Shown here: in pieces, positions 23,260-36,382 of the stretch
Layout of the letters: the number at the start of each line of letters is the position of its first letter
How positions within the stretch are numbered: the first letter of the stretch is position 1
Source of the DNA: Takakia lepidozioides
Lineage: Eukaryota; Streptophyta; Takakiopsida; Takakiales; Takakiaceae
NCBI GenBank assembly: GCA_030704615.1
Contig: CM060734.1
Location: forward strand, 30,148,042 to 30,212,041
Direction: 5' to 3'
DNA: 64,000 nt
The notes under the pieces: model-generated
What the model saw: the letters and a program-made list of their open reading frames with translations, nothing else
Database searches by the model: none
Told to the model about the DNA's origin: nothing
Position numbers and translations under genes: made by a program

Positions 23260-26200
23260 ATGCTGTCGTGGTGCTGCGATCCCTTCAGATATACGTCATC
23301 CTCCGCTCATCTCCCTATTCTGTTACATTTGGTTTTCTGAAAACGAACAGATGCCGTGTATATTACACCTGTGGGCCATGCATAGGTACTTCTGTACATG
23401 ATTCAGACACGATTCAAACAGCCTATGGTAACAATATGGATTCTTTGAAATCGGGCCCTTCTCCACAGTGAGGCGGGTGTTGCCCCACCTTAGCTTGTAG
23501 TCGAAATGTCCAAACAAATTGGAGAATTGCGATCCTTTCTCTTCTGTATTTCTGTTTCGGACAGTGGTCGGAAGAGCAGGGGGCATCCTGGATGCATCTT
23601 GCAACGCAACGCGCACAACAGTACTTTCCACCGTCACACCATCCCTCCACCGATTCTGCGCTTGACCTAACACTCCGCAAGCTGATGCGACAAGAGCCGA
23701 GGGACAGCCCATCCATCTCTCGGACGAATGTCATCCATGCGGACGAGTGAAACATGGTACGTGTCCACACGAACCGCGACACAGACATCCCGGGATTGTC
23801 GTGGCTCGTCCTCTGCCACATGGCAATGCACAAGACCAGTCTGAGAGACAACGTGTGCTCGCGTGAAATAACCCAGAAAATTCCGCCGTGTGAATGCGGT
23901 TCTGTTTACCAACTTTATCCACTACCCTCCACCACTCACCAGCTGCCACCTGGTCCATGGATTGTTCCTCCGTAGATTCTGCCACATCAGCAAAAAAGCA
24001 TATTAATTATAATGCATAATAGCGTATACACTATAAATGGAAACAAAGTGGAGAAAAAGGGATCATACGTATTGGTACGGTGGTGAAGACCTAAAAACCT
24101 GCTCACAATTATTGCAATTTCGGATTCGGCAGCCATAAAAAGACAACCAAATTGAAAGAAAATTCAGCAGGTGAAAAGGTTAAAAGCTGAAAATCATGAG
24201 AAATACCTGGGCATCAGCTCTGCTCTGCCCACAACCTGAATCGATTTCCTTTCATTGAGCCCAATCATAAACGTGTCAGATTATCTCTCTCAAAATCAAG
24301 TCTGCAACAGTGCAAACGCACCAAACAGTCGTGTTTCAGTGACGTTCGAACTATCTTTCCATTGACATATTCTTTGAGTGAACTGATTGGGTAACTACTT
24401 ACGGGATAGAAAGGTCCTTCCACTTTTGACCGGAAGATGCTTCCATCACCTTCTCAGCATACATTATAAACCTTTTTCATTGCACGGTTTGAGCCTTGCA
24501 GTCAACAAAGTGACTCTACGATGTGCCATTTGACAATTGTGTAGCAAATCATGTTGCACTAATGAAGCCACAAAGCCCTCACTTCGTGGAAGAGAATCTT
24601 TGTGCAAGAGAGTCGCTGGGGCAGAAGTTGCTACAGAAATTGTGAGAAAGAGGCGAAAGAAAGCAGCAGTGCAGGTGATGTCCTACTTTGCTAGAACCCG
24701 ATCGATCGATCGATCGAGAGAGAGAGAGAGAGAGAGAAGGTGAGAAGCTGTGTGCACCACCTTTTTGTCAGTTAGGCCGCGCACAACACAACGCACCCTG
24801 CCTTGTGAAGGATTCGCGAGTTGGAATCCACAGCCTGCGCATATTGCAGGCAGTCGTGCGATTAGGTTTTGGCGTCTTGTGTCGACTGTGTGAGTTCGAG
24901 TCCCGACCATATGGACGAGCATTCAGGTTTCTACCACGAAATTTGCTGGAGTTCCCTGAGTTACTGCGACTTTGCGGGTTCCAAGTGTGCAGCAAGTGAG
25001 TTACTTTAACGGAAATTTGGGAACGGGAGAAGGCCTGCCACCTGTCGGGCTATAACCGACACTGCTAGAGCCGGTTAGCCGGTCAGCGCCCTAGAGCGAC
25101 GCGGTAATAGGCCACCGGCGGGCGACTGGGGGGGGGTACCAGGCGCCCCACCGTCGCCCGAGTTTCGCCAAGTTATAATTTTGGTTAGGATACGTGTTAA
25201 AAAGCTCAGTTTACGCTTTAAAAATAGCCGTAAATTCTCGCTGTTTCTGGCGATTCCACTTCTCGGCGTGCGCCACGCTCTCTTCAGCCCCTCGCGACCG
25301 CACGTTTCGGTGGGCGGACGGTCCTTGGGCTGTGGAGGCGAATGGGGGCTCTTTGCTCTCTCGTTGCTCTTGCGTCCCATCCGCAGCGTCCGTGAGGGAT
25401 TGCGGCATTACTTAATTGAAGACGTGTCAGACGATACGACTAGTATATTGCAGCGTATGGAACTTTTGCATATTTTATGAAATCCTGTCTCCGAATCTTG
25501 CCTCTCTTTCTCGTTGCTCTGTGCTTTCTCACGAACCTCTTGCCCGCCCAGCGATTGTCATCTCCTTGTCTCGGGTTTAATGGATATCGCAGTTCTCTTA
25601 GTGTGTTTTGATAATTATCAATGCTCGAAACGCTGTGATTATGTGAGTGAGCTTCTTCCTCCTCGTCCGGCTTTGTTTTTGCAATTCACAATCATGAGTG
25701 ATCGTTGCATGTGGGAGAACTTGGAGGTTTTGATCATCTGACTCACATGTGGCCATTGATGCCTACGATTGAAGACATGTTCCTTGCGGAGAAGATATAT
25801 CATGTTTTCAAGTTTTTGCAGCAGTGCAATTTGCTGTTCAAATTTGTTGTACATTTAGCACTCTGCATGAGCTGGAGGCGTTCTGTACTAGAAAGGTACA
25901 AAGGCGTCGTTACAGTAGAATCCTCTGAATGCATCTTACCTCACAATTCATTTTCATTGGAGATAATCTCTTGGGTCATCTTCTTTTGTGACGTGAAGAA
26001 TCCCAAATTTAGATGGAGGCTCGGCTTTGTGGTGTTTGGGTTCAAATTCCCCGTGCACACTTCTGAACGTACTTCTGAGCTGATGACTGAGACAGCCTAT
26101 GATGAATTCTGTGCTATCTTGCAGGAGACCGTTCAGGGAAGAGATGTGCCGTCCTTGATTAGGATTTATCTTTGAGATGCAAGCCCTCTGGAAGAGGTGG

Positions 26201-26980
26201 AGTGCCTCTGGTAATTTCCGGGAGTTCAGGACACATCTAGACGAGCAGTTTTCATTCGAGCGGGACCGCATAGGGTGGAGCTGCATGCCGGTTTTTGGTG
26301 TTGAACGAATAACTGTAGTTTAGATTAAGAGCAGATTGAACCTACAAGAAACTGGTTAAATGGATCTCAACATAGGGGCTGGAGTACAAGATGGGGCAGC
26401 ACCGGTTGATGTGGGGACATAGAAGTCAAGCTCAAGCTACTAGAATCTCCTTGAAGCAAACCAGCGAGAGACAGGTTCAGCAGGATCCGCACTCACAAGG
26501 CTGGATAGTGTACTGGACCAGACTCGATTTTGGCAGGAAACAGGTTCCTTTAGAGTATGGACTTTTTGTGCCTGCGCAGTCAGGCTGCCTTGCAAGCTTG
26601 GTTTTGGGAAATTGCGAGTCGGTGAGTGATCAGCATAGTGTGGGATCTGTACGCTTTTGTCTCAAGGCGGTCACACCTTGGCGAATTTTGTAGTTCAGTT
26701 GATGATACATGACACGGCCATTATTGCCTTTCAATTGCAAACACACGGTTTTCGTGACAATTGCAGAACTAGGATTAGTAAAATGCGCATGTAGAGAAGC
26801 TCGTTCCCAAAAAGCAAGTCTTAAAAATATCTCACAGACAGAGATCTATCGTCTGAAAGGACAGCCGTGGCTTCTGGATGCTATTGATGGAATCTCTTCC
26901 GCCAAGAAGTGCGGGAAGATCGTCAACCTCTCAGGGATTTCACTGGTAACTTGTGAAGGTTTGAGGTAATTTCACAAGCA
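23260..26980. other. Spacer upstream of cyclophilin copy C and of the kinase; nothing assigned
   Basis: Contains several overlapping minus-strand frames at 23323-23985 and a GC-rich block at 25080-25340. There is also a 156-codon plus-strand frame at 25705-26175 that I do not recognise. A (GATC)n(GA)n microsatellite is at 24699-24738. A TATAAAT word occurs near 24033. The promoters of copy C (reading left) and of the kinase gene (reading right) should be in this stretch. Confidence 0.4.
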
Positions 26981-26983
26981 GCT

Positions 26984-29900
26984 ATGTCTGGATTGACTTG
27001 GAGAATTTGGCCATTTGGCTGCATCGGAGCCTTCTTCTTCTTTCTACTTTTACAATCACAGCCAGAAGTTGGACGGCAGACTTCATTAACAGGTTTGGGA
27101 ATGACATACTCTCAATGTGTTTGTATGAGAGAGCACCGCTTTTTGGAGGGAAAGGAACCCACTGCATTCATTTCCATATTTTTTATTCAAAGGGTGGATT
27201 AAGCCAGGAGAGAGAGGTGAGATCACTTGGTAACTACAGGTCAATGACTCCTGGGGCTTCCTTTGAGCTTTATCAAGACCTTTATCAGGAGTGCTATTCG
27301 AATGGTTGATTGTATCTTAGAGTATGCATCTTCAGGAGTGTCTCTTGATACTGATCTTAGGGAGGAAGCTTCGGCGAAGGGAATGCTGGTTTGAGTGTAG
27401 TTTTCATTTTCCCATGAGTCTTACTCGTTGTCAGAAGGGGGGAGTTAATTATGCTTCAGAGTCTGCTTTTTCTACAGGGTGCTGATAGTAGGGAGGAAGG
27501 AGGGGATCCATTCAGTAGGTCTAGATCATTAGAGTCATTTTTGCCCTTGTCACTAAAACACTTTGTAAAGTAAATGAAGAGTGAATGTCAAGCTGAAATA
27601 CAGTGTGGAAGGTTCATACTAAAGTTATTAGTTTCCCTCACAACTCACAACATCATGATCTCTAGGACTAACCCAAGTTGGAAACATTGCATGTGCTTGC
27701 TGGAATTTGCAGTCTCCGTGTCACATGGTAGACACTTTCTTCAACAGACTCCTGCTGCCAGTACGACTCCAACTCGTTTGTCTGTGCCAGTATCAACTGT
27801 GTCCCAGGGCCCTCCTCCTGGCATATCTCCTTCCTCTTTGATAGTCTCACCACCACCCACACCTGTCCCTCCCAGTCTCCCTTCTCCATATTTATCTGCA
27901 CCTCCTTCTCCACCCTCACTAACGCCTACGAGCCAAACGGCCAGCACCCCTACTAGCAGCCCCCACTCTTTAGTTACCTCCTCCAGTCCGTCCCCTATGC
28001 TTTCCACTCCCTCACCTCCCTCTGCAAGTCCTCAATCTCCACCCTCACCAATCCCCCCTCAATCTCCCTCTCCTGCTCCATCTCCCTCTCCTGCTCAATC
28101 TCCCTCCCCTGCTACTCTCCCTCCATCTCCACCACCTGCAATATCCCCTTTGTCAGCTCCACCATCACCACCTCCGCTTGCACCTGTCCCAGTGGGGAGC
28201 CCCCCTTCGACCCCCCCCTCTGTTCCAGCTCCTTCTCCTGCAAACTCCCCCACACCTGTTGTGTTCTCTCCTCCAACTCCATCCCCAAGTACCGGGCCTT
28301 CTGTATTCCCCCCCGCACCTCAGGCTCCCTCATCCTCCCCTCCAACCTCAAACCCAGTTCCATCCCCCATTTCTCAACTCGCTCCTGCCCCACAAGCACA
28401 ATCCCTGACGCCCCCGTCTTTCTCGCCTATACCGACACCCTCACCAGCTCTCTCAACTCCACCAACTTCTGCGCCTCCTGGTCCGTCTGAACATTTAGTC
28501 CCAGCCCCAGTCCCAGCAACCTCATTGGCACACACTCCTCCAGCACGTTCACCCACATCGACTGCTTCTTCTCCTTCTCCAGGGTTGCTTGTCCCTTCTC
28601 CAGGTACGATTCCTCTTTCCTTACATGTCATTTTCTCTGCTTGTGAGGATATCGGGGTTCATGCCGTGGTTGCCTGGGTTGGGGTCACTACCAACATTCA
28701 CATTCCATGCAACAGAGATACAGTAGATCAACCTATACTGACTCAATGAAGTACCAAGCAAACCAGCTGCTCTTTAAGACTTCTCTAAGGGATGGAGTAA
28801 CTGTTCTGATGTACTTGTCTCTCCCTTCTCCCTCAAAACCTGACATAGGTTTTATGTACACAGAGCTTGGATAAGCCTATAACTGGATCTCTCTCCCACT
28901 TGCCCTCTGCTATGCTTCCTTGTTTGTTTCTAATTATTGACCGCAGCCAGCTTATTCGGTAATTTCTGGGACACGTGATGTGCTTGGTTTTATCAGCTTG
29001 ACTGCTGGGGCTTTGGAAGGGGTTATGGTGCGGATTTCCTAAGAGTATCATCAAATGAAGCAACTCTGGCATCCTTTGCCAACAGAAGAGACACTGCATC
29101 TGATGTTTCTGTGAATATTGTTAGAGTTGCAGCTGAGAAACCCGCTGTTAAGTTACTGCAAGTTGAGTTTCCAGCCTCTTTGTCACAGACTGAGGAGATG
29201 TACGTGATGATATATTTTGCAGCGTTTCTTGCTTCCAGTCCTGTGGAATCTCCATCACCCCTGGGCTCTCTCTCACAGCATGGAAAACCAGCAATTGGGG
29301 GGCCTGTGGCTGGCAAGGGCAGCCATAAGAGTTTGGGGTTGATTGTTGGTGTCTCAGCTGCTGCAGCAGCTCTTTTTATCCTTATATGCTGTCTCATGTG
29401 GAAGTTCATCCCCATGCTTGGAAAGGAGCTCAAGACTTCTGAATCTACCAGCAAAGGTATGACACTTCCTGCCATTTTTTCCTTCTTTCCACCCAGTTCG
29501 GTTTGTTCAAGACTAATATCTCTGTGCTGCAGTTTACGAGGGAAAAAAGAGCGGTGATGAAGTTTGGCTGCGTTGTGTAGTTCCTTGGCCAAGCTGCTTT
29601 TCGTGTGCTTGTTTATTTAGTGATCCCTCAGAAAAGAAATTTTGCAATGTAATATCTCACTACCATCAAGGGTAGTGCGACATTTAGACTTGCTATAAGT
29701 GTTGTGGTGGTGCTCAATTGGTGGAGACATTCCTCACACAAATGGGAGAGCAACTGCTTTGGTGGCCTCTGAATAACCATGTTGAGTTGTGTATGCCACC
29801 ATGTAAGTTTGTTTATCTGTCTTGCTTTCTCGCATTTTGTCCCATAAGCTCCATGAGCTTTCCGCGGACGTTATAAAGCACCATTTCATTTCATTTCATT

Positions 29901-32832
29901 TCTCATTTGATGGCATTCATTGTGTGGCAGTGAGTGCTGTGGTAAGTCTTGAGCCAGTGATTTCAACCAAAAGAATTGGACAACATGATAAGTCAATCCC
30001 TCGCCCTTCAAATACCCGAGAATTTTCTTATGAGGAGTTGCGGGAAGCTACGAGTGACTTTGCACCATCATTTTTCATTGGAGAAGGAGGGTTTGGCAAA
30101 GTGTACAGGGGTGTATTGGAAGATGGGACAGAAGTAGCCATCAAGAAGCTTACAACAGGTGGTCACCAGGGAGATAAGGAATTCTTGGTGGAGGTTGAGA
30201 TGTTGAGCAGGCTGCATCACCGTCACTTAGTCAAATTGCTGGGTTTCTACTGCTGCCGTGAACCTCTTCAACAACTGCTGTGCTATGAGTTAGTCCCTAA
30301 TGGGAGTCTTGAAGCCTGGCTGCATGGTAATTATGTTTGTCTGTCCTTCGGTCTGCTATTGATTTGGACTTCAGCATATATGAATAGGCCACTTTATGCT
30401 GAAGCATGGCGCCAGGCAAAGGACCACTTTTCACCATTGGGCCCACACTACATTTATGACACTGTTCTTGTTTTTTTCTGCTTGATGTTTTTATAGATGC
30501 TTATGTGTGTGAATTTCTAACAAGTTGGTTGCAATCTGCTGGTGAGTGGACAGGATCTTTAGGTGCAACACGTGGTCCACTGGACTGGCCCACGCGAATG
30601 AAGATTGCTCTAGGGGCAGCAAGGGGGCTGGCTTACTTGCATGAGGACTCTCAGCCTTGTGTGATCCATAGAGATTTTAAGGCCTCTAATATTTTGCTGG
30701 AGTATAACTTCAATGCCAAGGTAGCAGATTTTGGACTTGCTAAGTTGGCACCTGAAGGCCAAAGCCATTATGTATCAACGCGTGTGATGGGCACTTTTGG
30801 GTAAGTTAAATGCTACTTACATAAGTCTTGTGGTGGAACTTCTGGTGTCTCTCCCCAATCCCTCTGTGGTCTCTGCTCATTGTCTCCCTCCCACTGAATA
30901 TTTCCTCTCCCGACCAAACTTCGAAATTGGTCTTTTGCAAAATGTGCAGTGGTCTCATAGCTGCTTAACATTGGATGATCCAGTGGCAAGTCGGTTTCAT
31001 AATGTGCATGCATGGTCTATGTTGTTGTCTTGTAAACCAATAGACATGGAAATTATAGTCTTTTTGATTCCAGATGTGCTCCTGAAAATCTCTTTTCGTA
31101 CTTTGCTACTGATGTCTGAAACTAAGTCTTAAGTATATGTGGCAGATATGTTGCTCCAGAGTATGCGATGACTGGGCACTTGTTGGTGAAGAGCGATGTG
31201 TACAGCTATGGAGTGGTGTTGCTTGAGCTTATTTCTGGGAGGAAGCCGGTTGATTATAACCAACCCCCGGGGGAAGAAAACATAACGGCATGGGTGAGTA
31301 CTAGGCCTTTCTTGTCAGCAATGATTATACAGAATATTAACGCAGTAGTACAATCCAGCAACCAGACTGGATACCGTAAAGTACCTTTCTTGGACACATC
31401 AACCCACGGCAATGGAGTTGTGACCAGATAATGCTGTTTGAGGTCCCAGAACCTTTTGGTAAAGCATTGAACAAAAGCCAGTAGCTGCAAGAGAATTAAG
31501 ATTGCTCTTTAAGCTTCAGGATATAATGGGAAATCTTTCTGGTGGAAACTGGGATAGGTTTTAGAAGAGGAAAGGAAGATGAAAAAGAAAAGGACAGATT
31601 TATACTGTCCACAGGCCCTCTTGGGACAAAGTAGAACCACAAGAAAGGAAACATCAAACAAGGCCCAAAGACGAATGTGCCTCATGCAGGTGGGCTTAGG
31701 CACTTTGGTCCTCAAAGCTGAAAGCCTCTGCGAAAGTGGAAATCAGAGAATGTACTGATAAGACGCTGTTTGCTGTAGCCTTGTGGCCAGAGGCCCTGTG
31801 CGCAGTTTGGATGGAACAAGAGGGAACAGACACTACCTTTGTGGTGATGGGCTCACTTCGGTAGGGGGACTTACCTTGATATAAACAATTAGAAAGCCCT
31901 TCACACAAGCATTCAATCTGCTGTGCATGAGCTGCCCAGCAACGACCCCAACGGGACCAGGGCTTTCGGCTCAGCCTCGAGATTTTGAAAGTTGGTGAAC
32001 AGAGGTGCAGGGATTATGATCTTGATGGTCCTGAAGAGGGTCGCTCTGTGACAAGAATACCCGGGACATTGTATCAGAAATTGGATATTGTCTGAAGTCA
32101 GGCCACCCGCACATCTGGCATTGACAATCTCCCTTTCCTCCCTGCGTCTGTTTGTGGTTCAATGGTAGACTTCCCGCCCCGAGCTTAAATTTTGGTCTAG
32201 TGCTGAGGGTAGGTAGGCCCTTCAGGTTATCCTTAAGGTCCTCACCCATGTCACAAACTGGAAACAAGTTCAGGGAAGTTTTATACCGACATGGCCTTAG
32301 ACACTTCAGCCTCCAAGTCAGCTTCATCTAGGTACTTGAAAATCTCCTCTACACCAGGACTTAGCCTGTTTAACAGGACAGTCTTAAATAGAGTCAATCG
32401 TCTTAGGGTATCTGGGATGAGGCCTGCGATTCAACGGACCCCACCATGTGACCTTGAACTCATTAATTTGAGAGCTCAAGGGTGGTACGCCAAATTCGCC
32501 CTGAACAGCCATGTTAGCTGTCCTAGAGCACGCTGACATGCTCTTGAGGACCAAAAGCTGAATGGATTCTAAAGTCTTAGCATGGTTGGAGTCACCCTAC
32601 CACTTGGCAGATGTGTACTCCAAGGTAGGCCTGATAATGTTGTAAAGTGTGGTCCTTTACAGCTGAGGTATTAATCCCTCTGCAGTGGAAAAACCCTCTC
32701 TCCAGCCAAGGGTATCTTAAATATTGTTACAGACAAGGGCAAGGACCTCTACCACAGGATCGCCACCAGAGAGCCACAGAGAGATTGTACTCATAAGACG
32801 TTGTTTGCCGTAGCCTTGTGGCCATTGAGAGC

Positions 32833-32867
<35 letters not shown>

Positions 32868-35800
32868 TACTCATAAGACGTTGTTTGCCATAGCCTTGTG
32901 GCCATTGACCCCGTGCCCAGTTTGAGCAGAACACAAAGGTACAGAAACTACCTTCATCAGGGGCTGACGGCGGTAGTATGACTTACCTTGGAACAGACAA
33001 TTCATCCGAGTTTTCCATCCTCTAGAAATCCCTTTACCCAATAACTAGGCCCTAAAAGGGCCTGGGCTTTTGGCTCAGCCTCGAGAATTTTGAAGTTGGT
33101 AAACAGAAGCACAGGAACAAATCCCTTGATGGATTTGAAGAGGGCGTCTCTATGGTGAGAGTACCCAGGACAATGAATCAGAAAGTGGATATTGTCTTCA
33201 GGTTGCCCACACAACGGGCATTTGCAATCCCCCTTTCCTCTCTGCATCTGTTTGCTGTTCAAAGGTAGGCTTCCCACCCCGAGTTTAAATTTCAGTCGAG
33301 TGCTGAGAGTGGGTAAACGAGGTCATCTATGATGGCCTCACCCATGTCACAGACTGGAAACAAAGATCAGGGGAGTTTTCTGCCGGACTTGATTTTCATC
33401 AGACAATTTCCTGGCAACGGACATGGCTTTGGACACTACAGCAGCTGAGTCAGATTTATCCAGCAGGGTCAAGACTTGCTGACTTAGACTCAGATCCTTC
33501 AAAATCTCTTCTACCCTCTTCCACCAGGACTTAGCCTCTTTGACAGGGCGATCCTGCTTGCAACATATAGAGTCGATTAACTTAGGATTTCTGATATTAG
33601 TCATACGTTGCTGATCCCACCATCTGACCTTGATCTCAAACAGCTATATTAGCTGTTTTGGAGCATGCTGACATGCTCCCTTGAGCAGCCCCATTTGAAT
33701 GGATTCTAGAGACTTAGCCTTGTTGGAGTTATCAACCCACACTGCAGATGTGTACTCCAAGGCAGGCCTAATAATGCGGCAAAGCATGGTTTTTTTTACT
33801 TCAGAGTTGATCCCTCTGCAGTGGAAAAACTTAATGAGCCAAGGTATGTGTAGGAAGGGAGGACTGGAATCTCTTGACTTCCCCACTGCGACTTGAGATC
33901 GCCTCCTCCCTCCCCTCGGTTGTTGAATGCCATCACTGCGCATTTACTGACGTTAGCCTTTAGCTCCCAAAGGTCAAAGTATCTCTCCGCGCAATCAATC
34001 AACTCCTGAAGATTGGATGGAGTCTCCCCTATGCATGCGAAGTCATTCGCAAACAGGTCTGGTATGGTGGCATCACCCACCCTTAACCCAAATCCCTCAC
34101 TTCCCACATCCTTGAGAAGTTGATACAGAGGTCTAACTTCTTTGACATAGACCAAGGTGTAGCTCAAGGATGTACCCTCTCCCCTCTGCTCTTCAATGTG
34201 GTCTTCAGTCTCGCTCTGGTGAGGCAAGAAATGAAGTCGAAAGAGGGGTGGACTCTTCGGAGAGCTTCGTATCCTCTGTGGCTGACAAGATCATTGGGAC
34301 GAATGAGCTGTCTGCGGTAGAGCTGTTAATTGGTGGACGAATGAGATCAAACTCAAGATAACCGAGAGACGAGTCCTCTATAAAGAGTGCTGCGTTATGA
34401 AAGTCAACAAATTATTGTGGGCTAGGTACTACCAGATCCGCAAAGATATCAATCAGCTCATAAGGTCTCAGAAGAAATTATATTGGGACAGTGAAATACA
34501 GTGAAATAACTCTCACCATGGTGGTAATGACAAGAGATTCTGGCTGGCCCTTCAACGTCTGTACAAGCTGAAAATTTGTCAGCAAGTACAAGTGCTGAGG
34601 ACTACTAAGGGTGCAGTGGTGACTTCAATGGTTGGACTGCGCGGATCATATCTTCACTATAAGCCAGATTATCCAGGAAAGGGATAAAGAAGGGAAACCC
34701 ACTTTTGTCTTTTTTCCGGATGTCAAAAAGGCTTATGACACTGCGTGGAGAGATGGTCTATGGCTCTGACTCTGGTCACCTTGATCGATGTGGAGAGTGG
34801 TCCATAACTTGTATGCTCGCACTAAAAGCTGTGTCACTGTTGGGAACGAATGGACAATGTGAGGGAGAGCCTCTTGCAAGGACTCAGCCTTGACCTCTTA
34901 ATTTTAGAATTTTTGTATGTGCCACTTCTGGATCGAACAATCACAGTTCTATTGGTGTTGGGGAAACACCTTTGGGATCTCAGTCCAAACCAGAAAGTGG
35001 TCAGAGGTACCAATATCAGTTCTGTCAATCATCACATTGGCACGTGGGGAAACAAATTCTTGTCCACTATGATATAATCCACAATGGATTGTTCCCCAGT
35101 TTGGGCTTTCTCACGAGTCCACTGCACAAGGTCTCCTTTTGACCTATTATTCAAGGTCAAAAGCTGAAGTTCTTCCAGACAGCTTATTAACCCTCTTCCA
35201 TTAGAATTCAGTTCGTCCTCACCAAAAGGCCCAATGGTATCATCCTGGTGAATACCTTTCCCTCCTGGGCATTGAAGTCATCCAATAAGACAACCTGGCC
35301 TTCGGCGAGGAACTTAGCACAGTCCAGCTTTACGTTCTCGAAGGCTATATCTGCGTCAGCACTAAGGGTCCCCGCTGTGGGCATGTAAACACAACTCACA
35401 AAGAGGTCACGCCGCCCTTCATTTCAGTTTCAGCCAGATACTGTGCTCATACCGCAAATCCTTGTTGATAATTTCACAATTGTCAGAGGCCACCTTAAGT
35501 GCACACATCTGGCCGAACCACCTATAACCAGAGAGAGAGAGTGAGAATGTACTGATAAGACGTTGTTTGCCGTAGCCTTGTGGCCATTGACCCTGCATTC
35601 AGTTTGAGCGGAACACAAAGGGACAGAAATTACCTTTGTCAGGGGCAGATCGCGGACGGTGGTAGTATGACTTACCTTGGAACAGCCAATTAATCCGAGT
35701 TTTCCAGAGATCCTCTAGAAATCCCTTCACACAAGCATCAATCTTCTGTGTGTGGTTTGCCCAATAACTAGGCCCTGGCTCAGCCTCAAGACTTTCAGAG

Positions 35801-36382
35801 TTGGTAAACAGAGGTTCAGGCACAACCCTTGATGGATTTGAAGAGGGCACGTCTCTCGTGAGAGCACCCAGGACAATGAGTGAGAGAGAGAGAGAGGTTT
35901 CTTGCTAATGAAGACTCTTGTGCTGTTGTCTGTGACAGGCCCGCCCCCTATTGAATGACAGGAATGCCCTGCCTGAGCTGGCAGATAGGCGCTTGCGTGG
36001 CAAGTATCCCCCTGAGGATTTTGCACAGGTAGCTGCCTTAGCAGCAGTTTGTGTGGCACCAGAGTGGAGTCGGAGGCCCACGATGGGGGAGGTTGTTCAG
36101 ACACTGAAAATGGTGTGTCAGTCAAACTTGTATGGATTTAGCAGTGATGCAGAGAGAGGACTTAGCACCGAGGGAGCGGGTGATACGCCCACCTCTACAA
36201 GTGGCTCGAACATGTCGTTTGCAATCAACTGGCATATGAGTAGGCATGCATCAGCCAACTGTGAGTCCGATCAGTCATCATCGATGTTCTCATCAGGCCC
36301 ATTTTCGGGTTTGGCTGGGATAGAAAATGATCCCTTGTCAAGAACTACTATTATCTCTGAAGATTTGCAAGAAGGGAGGTAG
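26984..36382 (+). CDS. Proline-rich receptor-like Ser/Thr kinase (ALE2/PERK-like)
   Basis: Plasma-membrane receptor kinase of the plant family with a Ser/Pro-rich ectodomain. Exons supported: 26984-27092 (signal peptide, [20 protein letters not shown]...), 27713-28603 (SPPP-rich, about 300 codons), an exon ending 29456 with the membrane span ([20 protein letters not shown]), then 29931-30326, 30554-30800, 31146-31293 and 35939-36382. Phases agree at every listed junction except the unresolved stretch 28604-29222, where one or more ectodomain exons (probably including [18 protein letters not shown]) remain to be fixed. The kinase is complete: [23 protein letters not shown] (RD type), [26 protein letters not shown], and [15 protein letters not shown] near the end. 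A Ser-rich tail follows. The 4645-bp intron at 31294-35938 holds LINE insertions. Function in epidermis or wall sensing is inferred from the family only. Confidence 0.85.
29822..29915 (+). mobile_element. LINE 3'-end fragment with ATTTC tail, in kinase intron
   Basis: Carries the 3' signature CCCATAAGCTC-YWTGAGCTTTCCGCGGACGTTATAAAG followed by repeats of CATTT. The same signature is at 41636-41700, 41730-41790 and 42090-42145. It ends about 15 nt before the splice acceptor of the first kinase-domain exon (29929-29930). Confidence 0.7.
31500..32910 (-). mobile_element. LINE 3'-end fragments inside the kinase intron
   Basis: Minus-strand frame 32327-31971 contains the C-terminal zinc-knuckle region of a LINE ([26 protein letters not shown]). 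The 3' signature (GTACT[CG]ATAAGACG[TC]TGTTTGC on the plus strand, followed by GTAGCCTTGTGGCC) occurs at about 31753, 32779 and 32868. It abuts (GA)n runs, for example 32839-32863. These are at least two truncated copies. Confidence 0.7.
32911..35530 (-). mobile_element. Longer rearranged LINE copy (endonuclease, RT, zinc knuckle)
   Basis: Read on the minus strand, the endonuclease comes first (about 35450-34900: [30 protein letters not shown] in frame pieces). The RT C-terminal part follows (34227-33796: [18 protein letters not shown]), and the cysteine knuckle with tail is at 33277-33002 ([19 protein letters not shown]). Between 34127 and 34900 the RT pieces are on the opposite strand: [15 protein letters not shown] at 34150-34200, and [18 protein letters not shown] at 34710-34770. 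The catalytic FADD-type motif reads FAND. The element is inverted internally and inactive. Confidence 0.75.
35531..35905 (-). mobile_element. Truncated LINE 3' end adjacent to the last kinase exon
   Basis: A short copy of the same LINE 3' end (GTACTGATAAGACGTTGTTTGC, then the region around CCTTCACACAAGCATCAATC), bounded by (GA)n on both sides (35531-35542 and 35879-35896). It ends 34 bp before the acceptor of the final kinase exon at 35938/35939. Confidence 0.7.

Noticed and set aside
34120-34361. Plus-strand gene with [15 protein letters not shown]
   Set aside because: It is a reverse-transcriptase motif of the rearranged LINE, not a separate gene.
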